Below are positions 8,648 through 18,099 of a DNA stretch of 64,000 bases, one piece after another. The stretch is from contig JAMQCR010000001.1 of assembly GCA_023702235.1 (NCBI GenBank), forward strand, positions 1,426,001 through 1,490,000, in the 5' to 3' direction. Each line of letters starts with the position of its first letter. Position 1 is the first letter of the stretch. The translations under genes and the position numbers were made by a program. The notes below the pieces were generated by a model that was given only the letters and a program-made list of their open reading frames with translations, had not been told where the DNA came from and made no database searches. Origin of the DNA: Neobacillus pocheonensis (GTDB lineage: Bacteria; Bacillota; Bacilli; Bacillales; Cytobacillaceae).

Positions 8648-9829
8648 TTGAGTCGCATTCTGGAGATTTTAAAGGTTTCAACTCGTTTAGGACTCACATC
8701 ATTTGGAGGTCCAATTGCCCACTTAGGATATTTTCATGAGGAATATGTAAAGCGACGTAAATGGCTAGATGAAAAAAGTTATGCTGATTTAGTCGCACTT
8801 TGTCAGTTCCTCCCTGGACCAGCAAGCAGTCAAGTCGGGATTGCTATTGGTATTCAACGAGCTGGATTGATCGGTGGGCTTATGGCATGGCTTGGATTTA
8901 CGCTACCCTCTGCCATTGCACTCATGATTTTTGCTTGGGTGCTTAAAGGACTAAATATCCAGCATGCGGGTTGGTTACACGGTTTGATGATTGTAGCCGT
9001 GGCTGTTGTGGCTCAAGCGGTTTGGGGCATGGCGAGTAAGCTTGCAACAGGGAAAATGCGGGGTACAATTGCAATACTCTCTGCTGTCGTCACCCTGTTG
9101 GTTCCTACATCAATTGTTCAAGTGCTCATTATTATTGTATCGGGACTCATTGGATGGAGACTTTTTAAAACTAATTCTTCTCAGGGGATCCAACCATTGC
9201 AAATTCCGATCAGTCGGAAAACAGGGATTGCTTTTCTTTCGCTATTCTTTGCATTTCTAATTATATTACCTCTGTTAAGACTTGGCATCCATAATCAAGG
9301 ACTTGCTATATTTGATAGTTTCTACCGTGCAGGAGCATTAGTTTTTGGTGGCGGTCACGTTGTTCTTCCGCTGTTGCAGCAAGATGTAGTGCCAATAGGA
9401 TGGATGACAAATGCACAATTTCTAGCGGGTTATGGAGCTGCACAAGCGGTGCCAGGTCCTTTGTTCACCTTTTCTTCCTACCTTGGTTTTGTATCGAAAC
9501 CGTACCCTAACGGGATAGTCGGAAGTATACTAGCACTCATTGCCATTTTCTTACCTGCATTTTTGCTTGTTGCAGGTGCACTCCCATTCTGGAATATCCT
9601 TCGATCTCGACCAGAATTCCAATCAGCACTTGCTGGGATTAACGCATCTGTTGTCGGGATATTGATTGCTGCTTTGTACAATCCTGTATGGACGAGTGCC
9701 ATTAAAACGCCTTATGATTTCTGCCTCGCAATTATTGCTTTTGCTTTACTCATGATTTGGAAGCTTCCACCTTGGATTGTTGTAATTATTTCTGCACTCG
9801 GTGGGATCGTCATATTCGTTCTTACTTAG
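8648..9829 (+). CDS. chrA: Chromate transporter ChrA (two-domain form)
   Basis: A 393-residue inner-membrane CHR-family protein that exports chromate. Both homologous halves are present: the first begins RLGLTSFGGPIAHLGYFHEE with the CQFLPGPASSQ signature, the second FYRAGALVFGGGHVVLPLLQ with AAQAVPGPLFTFSSYLG. About ten membrane helices are predicted by eye. The start is a TTG 9 bases after AGAGGGGGA; the nearby ATG is out of frame. It forms an operon with the upstream PadR gene. It is followed directly by a decayed rhodanese gene that probably once belonged to the same operon. Confidence 0.9.
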   Translation: MSRILEILKVSTRLGLTSFGGPIAHLGYFHEEYVKRRKWLDEKSYADLVALCQFLPGPASSQVGIAIGIQRAGLIGGLMAWLGFTLPSAIALMIFAWVLKGLNIQHAGWLHGLMIVAVAVVAQAVWGMASKLATGKMRGTIAILSAVVTLLVPTSIVQVLIIIVSGLIGWRLFKTNSSQGIQPLQIPISRKTGIAFLSLFFAFLIILPLLRLGIHNQGLAIFDSFYRAGALVFGGGHVVLPLLQQDVVPIGWMTNAQFLAGYGAAQAVPGPLFTFSSYLGFVSKPYPNGIVGSILALIAIFLPAFLLVAGALPFWNILRSRPEFQSALAGINASVVGILIAALYNPVWTSAIKTPYDFCLAIIAFALLMIWKLPPWIVVIISALGGIVIFVLT

Positions 9830-9841
9830 GAGGATAAATCC

Positions 9842-10182
9842 ATAAACGAATTTATAAAACCTGAAGATTTAGTGAAAAAATAAAATACTAAAGATTCACC
9901 TTTAATTATTTATATCCGCATGCCTGATGAATTCAGTCAAGGAAATATTCCAGGCGCCATAAACATCCCTATTAATGAATTGCCAAATAGACTTTCCAAA
10001 ATTACTAAAGAAAGATGTTGTTTCTTACTGTAAATATGTACCATCGGGGAAATTTACGTGGAGAAAAGGCTGCACAACTGCTTAGAGATAATGGATTCGA
10101 GGCTAACGCCATCGATGGTGGATTTGTATTTTGGGATAAAACCCCGTGGTTTTTTAGTAAGTTCAATGAATCACCATTTTGA
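9842..10182 (+). pseudogene. Rhodanese-like protein, decayed
   Basis: A good AGGAGG site precedes an ATA where the ATG should be. The frame then hits a stop and shifts repeatedly: RMPDEFSQGNIPGAINIPINELPNRLSK in one frame, KKDVVSYCKY (the active-site cysteine strand) in another, and KAAQLLRDNGFEANAIDGG in a third. Together these give a complete single-domain rhodanese of about 110 residues with a lost start and at least three disruptions. Its place after chrA suggests it was co-transcribed with it. Confidence 0.8.
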
Positions 10183-10220
10183 ACCTGCCAATTACTTTAA
10201 GTACATTCCTAAACAGTCTC
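10178..10220 (+). repeat. Dispersed repeat, family A
   Basis: Degenerate copy overlapping the end of the dead rhodanese: 'gaacctgcc-attactttaagtacatt', closely matching the copy at 7173. Confidence 0.5.
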
Positions 10221-10453
10221 TACTTTTTTACATAAATAAACAAATTATACTACCAGGTGTTATTCAAGAATATGGCCCGATTGCTGAACAAAGCTCTCTT
10301 TAGCTATCTGTTTTTTAGTTCATAAATAAGATTCCATAAACGGACATTTATACTGATAAAAATAACCTGCTGATAATTTCACAAACACCATTATGTGTTC
10401 CAAAACTCATAATAAAAAATACAAAGGATTTATCACTTGTTTATAAGGATGGA

Positions 10454-10657
10454 ATGTCTTTACAAATTAATTTTTATACAGATGATAAAGCTGCAAAACT
10501 TGCTGCAATGGATCCTAATAGTGATACCCCAGATGAAGACAACTATATTTTTAGTCATCTATATGCTCAGTACACCAACGATGGTCAAGGAGCTTCAATT
10601 CAAATCTATGATTTAACAGTAGACCATAATGTGGTTCAGACTGTTCCTTCCCTATAA
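10454..10657 (+). CDS. Hypothetical protein or 3' fragment
   Basis: 67 residues from the ATG; acidic, with no family I recognise. The same frame is open upstream for about 38 more codons (back to a stop near 10335) with coding-like content, but without a standard start. There is no good ribosome site at the ATG, so this is more likely the remainder of a longer gene than a complete one. Confidence 0.35.
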   Translation: MSLQINFYTDDKAAKLAAMDPNSDTPDEDNYIFSHLYAQYTNDGQGASIQIYDLTVDHNVVQTVPSL

Positions 10658-11674
10658 GTAAAAACTAATAAAAAGGCTCAGTCACGCAACCCATTGTACC
10701 GTTCCATCTAATATTTCTATCTAAAAAGTCGTTCCAAAGGTGGGGAAATCGTCATGTTCGGATTTGGGAAATTGAAGGAAAAACAATCAGCAAGGATGCA
10801 AGCGGAAAATCAGAGTGCATACCTCGTCGACCAATGCGTTGAGAAGGGATTCATGCCTCTAAAGGAAGTCAACAATGGTCTTCCCGTTCTTTTAAAGTTT
10901 GAAAATGTCCCATTATATGAAGTAAAGGCATCAAGGGCGTATGCCAGCGTTCGGGTGGGAAAAGGACGCATCGGTCAATCCCGGGCTGTCGAGGGATGGA
11001 ATCTTACCGATTCAGGGATTCTAAGCATCACAACGAATGGAATTTTTTTCTACGGAAACAAGACCACCATCAACCTCCAGCGTACCAAGGTCCTAAACGT
11101 GGAGATGGTGATCCCTCAAAAAAAGAATGACATCTCCGGCATAAAAGTCCACGTCAGCAACAGGAACAAACCGGTCATTTTCGGGATTAACCTTAACCAT
11201 AAAAATGGTCATAAAATAAGAACTCTGAAACAAACTAAACTAAAAGAAATGTACATTGTAAGGTATGCTGATGATTTTAAAGTTTTCACAAACTCTCATA
11301 AATCAGCAATAAAGATTTATCATGCTGTAAGAGGATATTTAAAGAATCAATTGAACCTTGATATATCATGTGAGAAATCGACAATTACAAATTTAAGAAG
11401 AAAAGCTTCGGAATTTCTTGGTTTCTCTCTTAAAGCTGTGATGAAGCGAAATAAATTTGTAGCTAACACGCATGTGTCGGAAAAGAAACTGAAAAGCATC
11501 ATAAATGAAACAAGGCAACTAATTCGCAAAATCCAAAAGAATCCGATACGAAAAATTATTGACCAATATAACGCTTCTATTCTCGGTAGAAAAAACTACT
11601 ATTAGATTGCAACACATGTAAGTATTGACTTTAAGGAAATTGCCTATCGTCTTTCTCGAAACCTATACAATCGT

Positions 11675-12235
11675 TTGAAATCAATTGGAAAATACGGAAT
11701 ACCTATTAAACCATCTGAAACATATAAAAACTTTCACAAGAATAATTACAAAACGTTCGAGATTGCTGGTATTCACTTATTTCCAATTGCAGATATTAAT
11801 ACAACTAATGCTATTAATTTTAGTCAGGATATATGTAACTATACTAAGGAAGGTAGAATTAAACTCCACAAGAACATCAAAGCAGTTATTGCACTGGAAA
11901 TCAATAAAATGTTGAAAACATCTTACGATAAGAACAACTTAGAATACGCAGATAATAGGATTTCCAGATATTCTATGCAATTGGGCAAATGTGCAGTTAC
12001 AAGTGAATTCTTAACAGCAAATGATGTACATTGCCACCACAGATTGCCTAAAGAATTGGGCGGAACAGACGAGTTTAGTAACCTTAGAATTGTTCATAAA
12101 TATGTTCATAGATTAATTCATGCAAAGAAAAAACAAACGATTGATTATTATAGGAACATTCTTCAATTGGATGGAAAACAATTGAAGAAACTAAACGCGT
12201 TTCGTAAAGTTTGTAATTTAGTTGCTTTAGTCTAA
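11675..12235 (+). pseudogene. Intron maturase and HNH endonuclease part
   Basis: In frame with the RT portion upstream and separated from it only by the TAG at 11603. It carries the maturase X domain (YRLSRNLYNRLKSIGKYGIP) and, near its end, an HNH nuclease (VHCHHRLPKELGGTDEFSNLRIVHKYVHRLIHAK) that in intact introns nicks the target's second strand. A GTG or ATG start could in principle translate this part alone, but without the RT it would have no known role. Confidence 0.7.
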
Positions 12236-12246
12236 AAGAATGAGAT

Positions 12247-12300
12247 GGACCGCCGTATGCGTTGAAAGGCGCTCGTACGGTGCGGCGCAGGGGAAAAGAC
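12247..12300 (+). ncRNA. Group II intron domain V region
   Basis: GCCGTATGCG-TTGAAAG-GCGCTCGTACGGT forms the compact hairpin with a bulged AC-type turn expected of domain V, directly after the endonuclease stop codon, followed by an AGGGGAAAAG stretch before the host exon resumes. Confidence 0.6.
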
Positions 12301-12499
12301 GGAGATTACATCAAAATTTACCTATTGCGTTAAGTTGAAATGGAATCAGGCCAGGATTACATGTACTTCACAAAAAAGGCATTTATTGTGGAAAATATTA
12401 TTCGATCGCGGATTGGATATGTTCCAGCACGAATTACGGAAAAGTTTCTAGCGAATTATCTAGAAACTATCAAAAATGACAAAAAAGGCCAATGATAAT

Positions 12500-12876
12500 T
12501 CGGACAAAGAGGCAGAGCACCTGATTGAATCCTCTTAAATTACTTATATAGAGGTAGAGGTCGTATAGGGAATACTATGTATTTAGGTATTGTTGTGGGA
12601 TTCAAATTAAGATTGATAATTTTTAAAAAAGATTGATAATTTGGAATGGAGTTTGATAAAATTCTGTATTAAAACAGGATTTTTCTTTTTTGCCCTTGTT
12701 GATGTTGGCAAATCCCTGTAATTTTATTCTATTAAAGGGCAGATTACGGAATAAAACGTTTAAAGAAAATTGGGTATAGGTGAACAGTTTGTGAAAACTT
12801 TCACTTAAACTAAAGAAGCAGTTTAGTTGAACAAGCAATTACCTAAATAAGGCTAAAACCTTGTCTACAAAAAATG
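12500..12876. other. Gap without genes
   Basis: Contains a reverse copy of the family A repeat at 12787-12838 (TCACTTAAACTAAAG then AGTTTAGTTGAACAAG). I see no coding frame I can support. Confidence 0.4.
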
Positions 12877-12902
12877 AAAAGCACCATATTGGTGCTTTTT
12901 AA
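12877..12902 (-). terminator. Terminator of the mocR-type gene
   Basis: A perfect 10-bp stem, AAAAGCACCA with TGGTGCTTTT, with run-out in both directions; it lies 96 bases past the minus-strand stop at 12998. Confidence 0.65.
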
Positions 12903-12997
12903 TGAGGTTTATTTTGCTGATAATTCTAAGTCACATAAACAACCGTTATGAACATATTTTCTTAACCTTGGAAACCGCTTAATCCTAACGCTACCCT

Positions 12998-14392
12998 CTA
13001 TATAAACTTACCCATACTAAAAGAGAAAAAGTTATTTGGAGTAGTATAATTTTTTCTACTATTAATTAAAGCAATACAGTGAGCCAATCGCTCTACCCCT
13101 AGTTTAATTTGACTCTCATTTACTTGAGAGATACTTAATCGAAGGAGATTTTCCTTTTTATATTCTGGTAAAAACATTCTAGAGGCATCATCAACATAAA
13201 TATGCTGCTCGTTTAGCATATGAACTACCTGTTTTGCTGTCACATTCTCGGGCAAACTGATGGATAGATAGAATCCTGAAGTCGGTTTTGAAAAATGAGT
13301 ATTAGCAGGCAGCAATAATTCACACGCTTCTTGAAGGATTTGCATTTTCGTGCGGTATACCTCTTTTATTTTTTTCAGATGGCTATAAAACATACCACTT
13401 TTTAAATAAATTTCAAGAGCACCTTGAGAAAGTGCTGAACTATTAAAATCCGAACTAAATTTATATCGTAAAAAATTGTTAATCATTAATGTAGGAAGAA
13501 CGACAGTAGCAATCCTTAACCCTGGGAGAAAAATTTTCGAAAAGCTTTTAATATAAATCACTCTCCCAGAAGGGTCAAAAGAAAATAAAGGATCTGATTT
13601 TGCATTTGGATCAAGGTCTCCTAAAAAATCATCTTCCACTATATATACATCGTATTTTTCAGCTAACTCAACGATTTTTTTCTTTTCACTATTCGTGTAA
13701 GAATGTCCAAGAGGATTGTGGAATCTCGGGATAATATAGAAAAATTTTATATCATTATTTCGAAAAATGTATTCCAGACGATCAAGATCAATCCCTTCCA
13801 TCGATAACTCAATTCCAAAAGTAGTAGCTTGGTGCAGATTGATGGACTCAATAAATCCGAAATAAGTAGGCTGTTCAATTAGAATATTGTTTTTTCCATT
13901 GGGAAATGGCATAGAAACTAATAAATTAAGGGCTTGCTGCGAACCAGATACAACGACTAATCTTTCAGGTTGAGTGAACACCTGTAAATTCTCCAAATAT
14001 TTCACTAACTGTACTCGTAATGAGTAAAGCCCTTGTTGATCAGAGTATGTAAAAAGCTCTTCTTTATATTGTTCAATTGCTTGATTCATACAATGTTGAA
14101 ATTCAAGATAAGGCATAACGTTTTTATCTGGACCAGCAGACAAAAAATCAATCACCTCATTTTCATTCGTCGCATTTTGAAATTCATTCACAACAAAGTA
14201 GCCACTTTTAGGAACAGAATAAATTAAATGCTCTTTTTCTAGTTCTTCGTATGCTTTAATGACTGTATTTTTGCTACATGAAAAATGCTCAGATAGCTGA
14301 CGAACAGAAGGGAGTTTACTGCCTGCAAGGAGCGATCCATCTGCTAGCCGAAGCTTAATTTCTTCCATTATCTTATTATATTTTGAGCTCAA
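12998..14392 (-). CDS. MocR-type GntR/aminotransferase regulator
   Basis: A 464-residue fusion of a GntR winged helix (residues 1-70: GSKLPSVRQLSEHFSCSKNTVIKAYEELE) with a class I aminotransferase-fold domain. The PLP site is intact: VEDDFLGDLD gives the ring-binding aspartate and SFSKIFLPGLRI the Schiff-base lysine. MocR proteins usually sense PLP or an amino compound and control a divergent gene. Here the divergent unit is an EamA exporter followed by PaiB, so regulation of that exporter is inferred; it is not PdxR by context. A 17-base motif in the divergent region is repeated before paiB. Confidence 0.88.
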   Translation of the reverse strand: MSSKYNKIMEEIKLRLADGSLLAGSKLPSVRQLSEHFSCSKNTVIKAYEELEKEHLIYSVPKSGYFVVNEFQNATNENEVIDFLSAGPDKNVMPYLEFQHCMNQAIEQYKEELFTYSDQQGLYSLRVQLVKYLENLQVFTQPERLVVVSGSQQALNLLVSMPFPNGKNNILIEQPTYFGFIESINLHQATTFGIELSMEGIDLDRLEYIFRNNDIKFFYIIPRFHNPLGHSYTNSEKKKIVELAEKYDVYIVEDDFLGDLDPNAKSDPLFSFDPSGRVIYIKSFSKIFLPGLRIATVVLPTLMINNFLRYKFSSDFNSSALSQGALEIYLKSGMFYSHLKKIKEVYRTKMQILQEACELLLPANTHFSKPTSGFYLSISLPENVTAKQVVHMLNEQHIYVDDASRMFLPEYKKENLLRLSISQVNESQIKLGVERLAHCIALINSRKNYTTPNNFFSFSMGKFI

Positions 14393-14426
14393 ATCTTGAA
14401 CCTCCTTTTAACTGAACCAGGACAGA

Positions 14427-14443
14427 TGGGTAAAAAAATGATT
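14427..14443 (+). promoter_or_regulatory. Repeated 17-mer in the mocR/eamA divergent region
   Basis: TGGGTAAAAAAATGATT occurs here and again, identically, at 15494-15510 between eamA and paiB. MocR regulators bind direct repeats; this may be an operator half, though only one copy lies in the divergent promoter. Confidence 0.4.
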
Positions 14444-14555
14444 TATTTTTATTGTATGTACCCGTTATTATTTTGATTATATCAGAACTGTTTTTTAATA
14501 AAAGTAGAAAATGGTACAGATATGATACAAAATAAAAAGATAGAGGTAGGATAAG

Positions 14556-15500
14556 ATGCAGAAAGAAACCAGAGAGAAAATTGGATTATTGTTGGGATTA
14601 GTAGGTGTCATTTGTTTTAGCTTAACGCTCCCTTCTACAAGAATTGCAGTAGAGTATTTTGGGACTACGGTCGTCGGTTTAGGAAGAACAGTTGTTGCCG
14701 CTATTTTAGTTGCTATTGTATTGATTGTTCGAAAAGAAAAACTACCTTCTCCTCGCCAATTCATAAGTTTACTTATTGTTGCTGTTGGTGCAGTTTTAGG
14801 ATTTCCTCTCCTCACTTCTTGGGCAATGGAATCCTTGCCTGTTTCTCATGGAGCTGTGGAATTAGCCCTCTTGCCATTAGCCACAGCAGGATTTGCAATG
14901 TTTAGAGCTGGTGAAGTCCCTTCTCTCAAATTCTGGATTTCAAGTATAATCGGCTCATTTGCTGTTATTATGTATGCCCTTCATCTAGGGTTCGAGCAAT
15001 TACAATTTACCGATTTAGCTTTACTAGTAGCAGTGATTATACTTGGACTTAGTTACGGAGAAGGTGGGAAATTAGCTAAAGAATTAGGTAGCTGGCAAGT
15101 AATTGCTTGGTCGATTATGATTGGTGCCCCATTCTTCATTATTCCAGTTGGGCTAAATCTTACAACTGAAATGTTACATGCTCCTTTGCAAGCTTGGGTC
15201 AGCTTTATTTATCTTGCAGTTGTTAGTCAATTTCTAGCATATGTTGCTTGGTATAGTGGAATGGCTATGGGCGGAATAGCAAGAGTTAGTCAGATTCAAT
15301 ACTTACAACCATTTTTGATGATTCTATTTGCTGCAGTTTTCCTCCATGAATCCATCACATTATTCACTATTGTAATAGCAGTGATTGTTGTCTTTTCTGT
15401 TATATTAGGCAAAAATGCTCCCGTAGAAAAAAAAGGAACTGTAACAGAGAACCGAATTGTATTAAATGAAGAAGTTGTCATTGATAAAGACCGTGGGTAA
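14556..15500 (+). CDS. EamA/DMT family exporter
   Basis: A 314-residue ten-helix transporter of the drug/metabolite superfamily with two EamA repeats (about residues 12-140 and 150-285). The N-terminal half has the usual GVICFSLTLPSTRIAVEYFG opening; the second half ends with the YLQPFLMILFAAVFLHESIT signature. It has a hydrophilic 25-residue tail. The ATG follows GAGGTAGG. It is divergent from a MocR regulator, a pairing common for YcxC/YdcZ-like amino-compound exporters; the substrate is unknown. Confidence 0.85.
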   Translation: MQKETREKIGLLLGLVGVICFSLTLPSTRIAVEYFGTTVVGLGRTVVAAILVAIVLIVRKEKLPSPRQFISLLIVAVGAVLGFPLLTSWAMESLPVSHGAVELALLPLATAGFAMFRAGEVPSLKFWISSIIGSFAVIMYALHLGFEQLQFTDLALLVAVIILGLSYGEGGKLAKELGSWQVIAWSIMIGAPFFIIPVGLNLTTEMLHAPLQAWVSFIYLAVVSQFLAYVAWYSGMAMGGIARVSQIQYLQPFLMILFAAVFLHESITLFTIVIAVIVVFSVILGKNAPVEKKGTVTENRIVLNEEVVIDKDRG

Positions 15501-15510
15501 AAAAATGATT
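15494..15510 (+). repeat. Second copy of the 17-mer
   Basis: Identical to 14427-14443; it overlaps the stop codon of the EamA gene and lies in front of paiB. Confidence 0.5.
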
Positions 15511-15567
15511 ATCTTATAGAGAAATTTTAAGTTTAATGATAAGAAAAGATTTTGATAGGAGAAAAAC

Positions 15568-16185
15568 ATGTATATTCCTGCACACTATAAAATAAAAGAG
15601 GAAACACTTGCATTGGACATTATGAAGGAACATAGTTTTGCGACTCTTTTTTCTCAACATAATGGAATGCCTTTTGCGACTCATTTACCGTTAATTTTGA
15701 ATAAGGAAAATTCATACTTATATGGACATTTTGCTCGTCCTAATCCTCAGTGGAAAGATATTAAAAATCAAAAAGTCTTAGCTATTTTTCATGGACCGCA
15801 TTGTTATATCTCCCCATCTTGGTATGAGACGAATAAAGCAGTACCAACATGGAATTATGTGACCGTTCATGTTTACGGAGAAGTCGAACTATTAGAGGAT
15901 GAACATGAGTTAATGAGCTCCTTTAATGATATGGTATTGAAGTACGAAGCTCCTGACAGTTCATACAGTTTGCAAGATGTAGATGCTGAGTTTCTCGCAG
16001 GTATGAACAAAGGAGTTCAAGGATTCAAAATAAAAATCAACAAAATAGAAGGGAAAGCAAAGTTAAGTCAAAACCATACCTTGCAGAGACAAGAGTTAAT
16101 TGTTAATCAACTGGAACAGATTTCAAATACAGATGTTCAACAGATTTCATTATTAATGAAGGCAAACCTAAAAAAATATCGATGA
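15568..16185 (+). CDS. paiB: PaiB-type FMN-binding protein
   Basis: A 205-residue split-barrel flavoprotein. Conserved PaiB features are visible: MYIPAHYKI at the start, [20 protein letters not shown], the [14 protein letters not shown] core and [16 protein letters not shown]. Family members are described as negative regulators of sporulation and protease genes and may act as flavin-dependent enzymes. It follows the EamA gene by 67 bases on the same strand and has its own AGGAG, so co-transcription is likely. Its length is normal. Confidence 0.9.
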   Translation: MYIPAHYKIKEETLALDIMKEHSFATLFSQHNGMPFATHLPLILNKENSYLYGHFARPNPQWKDIKNQKVLAIFHGPHCYISPSWYETNKAVPTWNYVTVHVYGEVELLEDEHELMSSFNDMVLKYEAPDSSYSLQDVDAEFLAGMNKGVQGFKIKINKIEGKAKLSQNHTLQRQELIVNQLEQISNTDVQQISLLMKANLKKYR

Positions 16186-16280
16186 ATGTTACTTTAATAA
16201 CTAGTGTGTTGATCCGAAAAGGATTAACGCTCTTTTTGCTTGTTCCTTTAATGTAAACACTTCTCCGTCATAGCCCTAGA

Positions 16281-16332
16281 AAGATTGTGAAGAAATACAC
16301 TTAAACTAAAGTGTAGCGTTAGTTGAACAAGC
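16281..16332 (-). repeat. Dispersed repeat, family A (reverse)
   Basis: Begins AAGATTGTGAAGAAATACAC, the reverse of the conserved end at 7173, and includes CTTAAACTAAAG and AGTTGAACAAGC. Confidence 0.6.
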
Positions 16333-16488
16333 TAAAGGCAGCAATCATATCATTATCTTTATCTTCCATAGCTACACGGGCAGGATAACGAAATAACTAT
16401 TTTTACTCAATTTTGGAGGAAAGAAGTCTAGTATATCGAATTAGAAATAGTGTAAGCTACCAAATGAACGCAATAAGGAGTGTTAATC

Positions 16489-16929
16489 ATGGAAGCGGTA
16501 GTTATAAACCAAAGAAAACCTTTTACATTGTTCGGTTTTTCCAAACTTCATGATCAAAACAGAGCTTATAATGAAACGATTTTCGAATTGTTGGATCAGG
16601 TTTGGGAGGAAGTTAGAAGCAATAAACTCTCACATACAGGTATCAATCATGTAGTTTATGATGCTGATCACATTATATTTGCTGGGATTGAGTTGGTCTC
16701 TCCGCCTGAAGGAGATTCATTATTTGAAAAGAGGAATGTCATTTTTCAAAAATATGCTTATTGCAAACACATCGGACCATATAGTGAATTAGACGAAACT
16801 TATAGGAGAATTCAATCGACTATAGAAGCTTTAGGAGAGCACCATGAGGCTCCGATATTGGAGATTTACGGACATTGGGATGATGATGAATCAAAGCTTG
16901 AGACTGAGATTCTCTATAATCTCACATAA
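16489..16929 (+). CDS. GyrI-like effector-binding domain protein
   Basis: A 146-residue stand-alone AraC effector-binding (GyrI/Bacterial transcription activator) domain. It shows the two SHS2-type repeats with the conserved YCKHIGPYSELDETYRRI segment and a terminal EIYGHW. Such proteins bind small cationic or aromatic molecules or titrate gyrase inhibitors; no DNA-binding domain is attached. The ATG at 16489 is chosen over the GTG at 16480 because AAGGAG ends at 16480, 8 bases before it. It is monocistronic. Confidence 0.8.
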   Translation: MEAVVINQRKPFTLFGFSKLHDQNRAYNETIFELLDQVWEEVRSNKLSHTGINHVVYDADHIIFAGIELVSPPEGDSLFEKRNVIFQKYAYCKHIGPYSELDETYRRIQSTIEALGEHHEAPILEIYGHWDDDESKLETEILYNLT

Positions 16930-17235
16930 GTTATTTACACATTTCAATTCATCTTCCAACAGGTGATTCTTAATCTATCATGAAAATTCGCCTCTAATCT
17001 ATTTTCATATTCTATAGTGTAGCGCTGAATTTTGAGCTGCATGGATGGCTAACGAGTGCTTTAGTTACATTTTCTCCTCCATAATAACAGCTAAAATATT
17101 TAGTGGTTTATTCAATTAAATGGCGCGTTACTTGAAGATCCGGCTATCATTGCCGGCTTTTTTTATTCAATTAAATGGCAGGTTAATTGAAGAAGGGGTA
17201 GAGAAATAGTGATAAAAGGCTATTGAATCAAATAA
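16930..17235. other. Gap with two family B repeats and a hairpin
   Basis: Two copies of TTCAATTAAATGGC(G/A)(C/G)GTTA-TTGAAGA lie at 17111-17140 and 17166-17195, on either side of a CCGGC-loop-GCCGG hairpin followed by seven T (17141-17165), which reads as a plus-strand terminator. I see no gene. Confidence 0.5.
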
Positions 17236-17258
17236 GACTGCATTCATTTAGCAGTCCT
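17236..17258 (-). terminator. Terminator of the FbpB-like gene
   Basis: On the minus strand GGACTGC-TAAATGAAT-GCAGTC is followed by TTATTT, about 12 bases past the stop codon. Confidence 0.6.
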
Positions 17259-17270
17259 TTTATATCTTTA

Positions 17271-17402
17271 TTATTTACCATTAGCAATAATTTTAGTGTC
17301 TACCTTTTTCTCTATATTGCTCAGTGTATTTTGATTTGATAATATCTCACGTTTATTTTCTTCGATCATTGTATGCAATGTTCTGCTAATCTTTTTCATC
17401 AT
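17271..17402 (-). CDS. FbpB-family small basic protein
   Basis: A 43-residue basic peptide too short for routine gene calling. It follows the FbpB family pattern: a basic N-terminus, then a conserved TMIEENKREILSNQ.TLSNIEKKVD helix. FbpB-type peptides in Bacillus subtilis assist the iron-sparing small RNA FsrA. It has an AGAGGG site before tandem ATGs and a terminator just after the stop, so it is very probably expressed. The sequence shows no obvious Fur box, and the family link is by pattern only. Confidence 0.6.
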   Translation of the reverse strand: MMKKISRTLHTMIEENKREILSNQNTLSNIEKKVDTKIIANGK

Positions 17403-17428
17403 ATCCCTCTCTTTTTTGATCCAATTGA

Positions 17429-17638
17429 TATTGTAACAGATATGTCGTAATTTGTCGAAAATATAGTCATGACGAAAATATCGGATATTTTGTAGAAGGT
17501 AAGAATAAAATTCACGCCATAAAAAAAGACGGCGAAATACTTTTTAGTTGGGATACCTTTTCAGATTTCTTGAACGATGAATTGAAAATTTCTGAGTCCA
17601 TTATGAAAGAAGAAATACCAGAGGATTGGTGGAGTTAA
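17429..17638 (+). pseudogene. C-terminal protein fragment
   Basis: A 69-codon open frame without a start; the last 55 residues look well conserved and coding (GYFVEGKNKIHAIKKDGEI, then LFSWDTFSDFLNDELK and EEIPEDWW). The layout resembles the end of an SMI1/KNR4-type immunity protein, but I cannot confirm this. The family B-like palindrome CCACAATC-GGGCGC-GATTGTGG follows at 17654. Confidence 0.4.
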
Positions 17639-18099
17639 TAGATATTTCTTATTCCACAATCGGGCGCGATTGTGGAGCAACACAGGTAGAAAATGATCAA
17701 ACTTTTTATAAAACCGAAACTTAAATCTGCTGGATAAGAATCCATTTTGATCAATCTTTTTTTCAAAATGGATTCTTTTTATTTATCGTAGAGTGCTGAC
17801 TTGTGAGGTATTTTTAATCAAACTTTTTTTCAAAGCAACAAATCCCTTTTTCCTTCATGGCTTCAAGTTGTCGTCCTTCACTTTGATTTTGCTGCTGACC
17901 CGTATGTATCTAAACTTTCGAACGTTCACTTTTATCTCCTCACTTTAAGTCTCGTTTCTCTTATTCCACTATACGAACGTTTATATTCCAATTCTACAAA
18001 GTGTTTTCAAAATGGGAGTTTTTGTAAATCCAAGGGTTCATAAAAACTATTTAAAGAGGTTACCTTAACTGGTAGCAAAAATGAAAAGGAGGCCTTTAT

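Larger units (their letters stand above)
11200..12300 (+). mobile_element. Group II intron, 5'-deleted
   Basis: From about 11200 the sequence encodes the end of a group II intron RT/maturase: the YADD catalytic box (MYIVRYADDFKVF), then the RT7/thumb region (ASEFLGFSLK), maturase domain X and an HNH endonuclease. The ribozyme 3' end follows at 12247. Domains I-III and RT motifs 0-4 are missing, so neither splicing nor retrohoming is possible. The left boundary is inferred from where host-type sequence ends and may be off by 30 bases. Confidence 0.75.
10754..12494 (+). pseudogene. Host gene interrupted by a truncated group II intron
   Basis: The first 145 or so residues (MFGFGKLKEKQSARM... 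to FGINLN) are a host protein with a PH-like beta segment (SGILSITTNGIFFYGNKTTI). Its C-terminus reappears at about 12339-12494 as EMESGQDYMYFTKKAFIVEN... to a TGA, after the intron 3' end. Between them the frame runs in phase straight into intron reverse-transcriptase sequence, giving a chimeric 283-residue product that stops at a TAG (11603). A GTGGGG site precedes the ATG. The host family is unknown to me. Confidence 0.7.
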
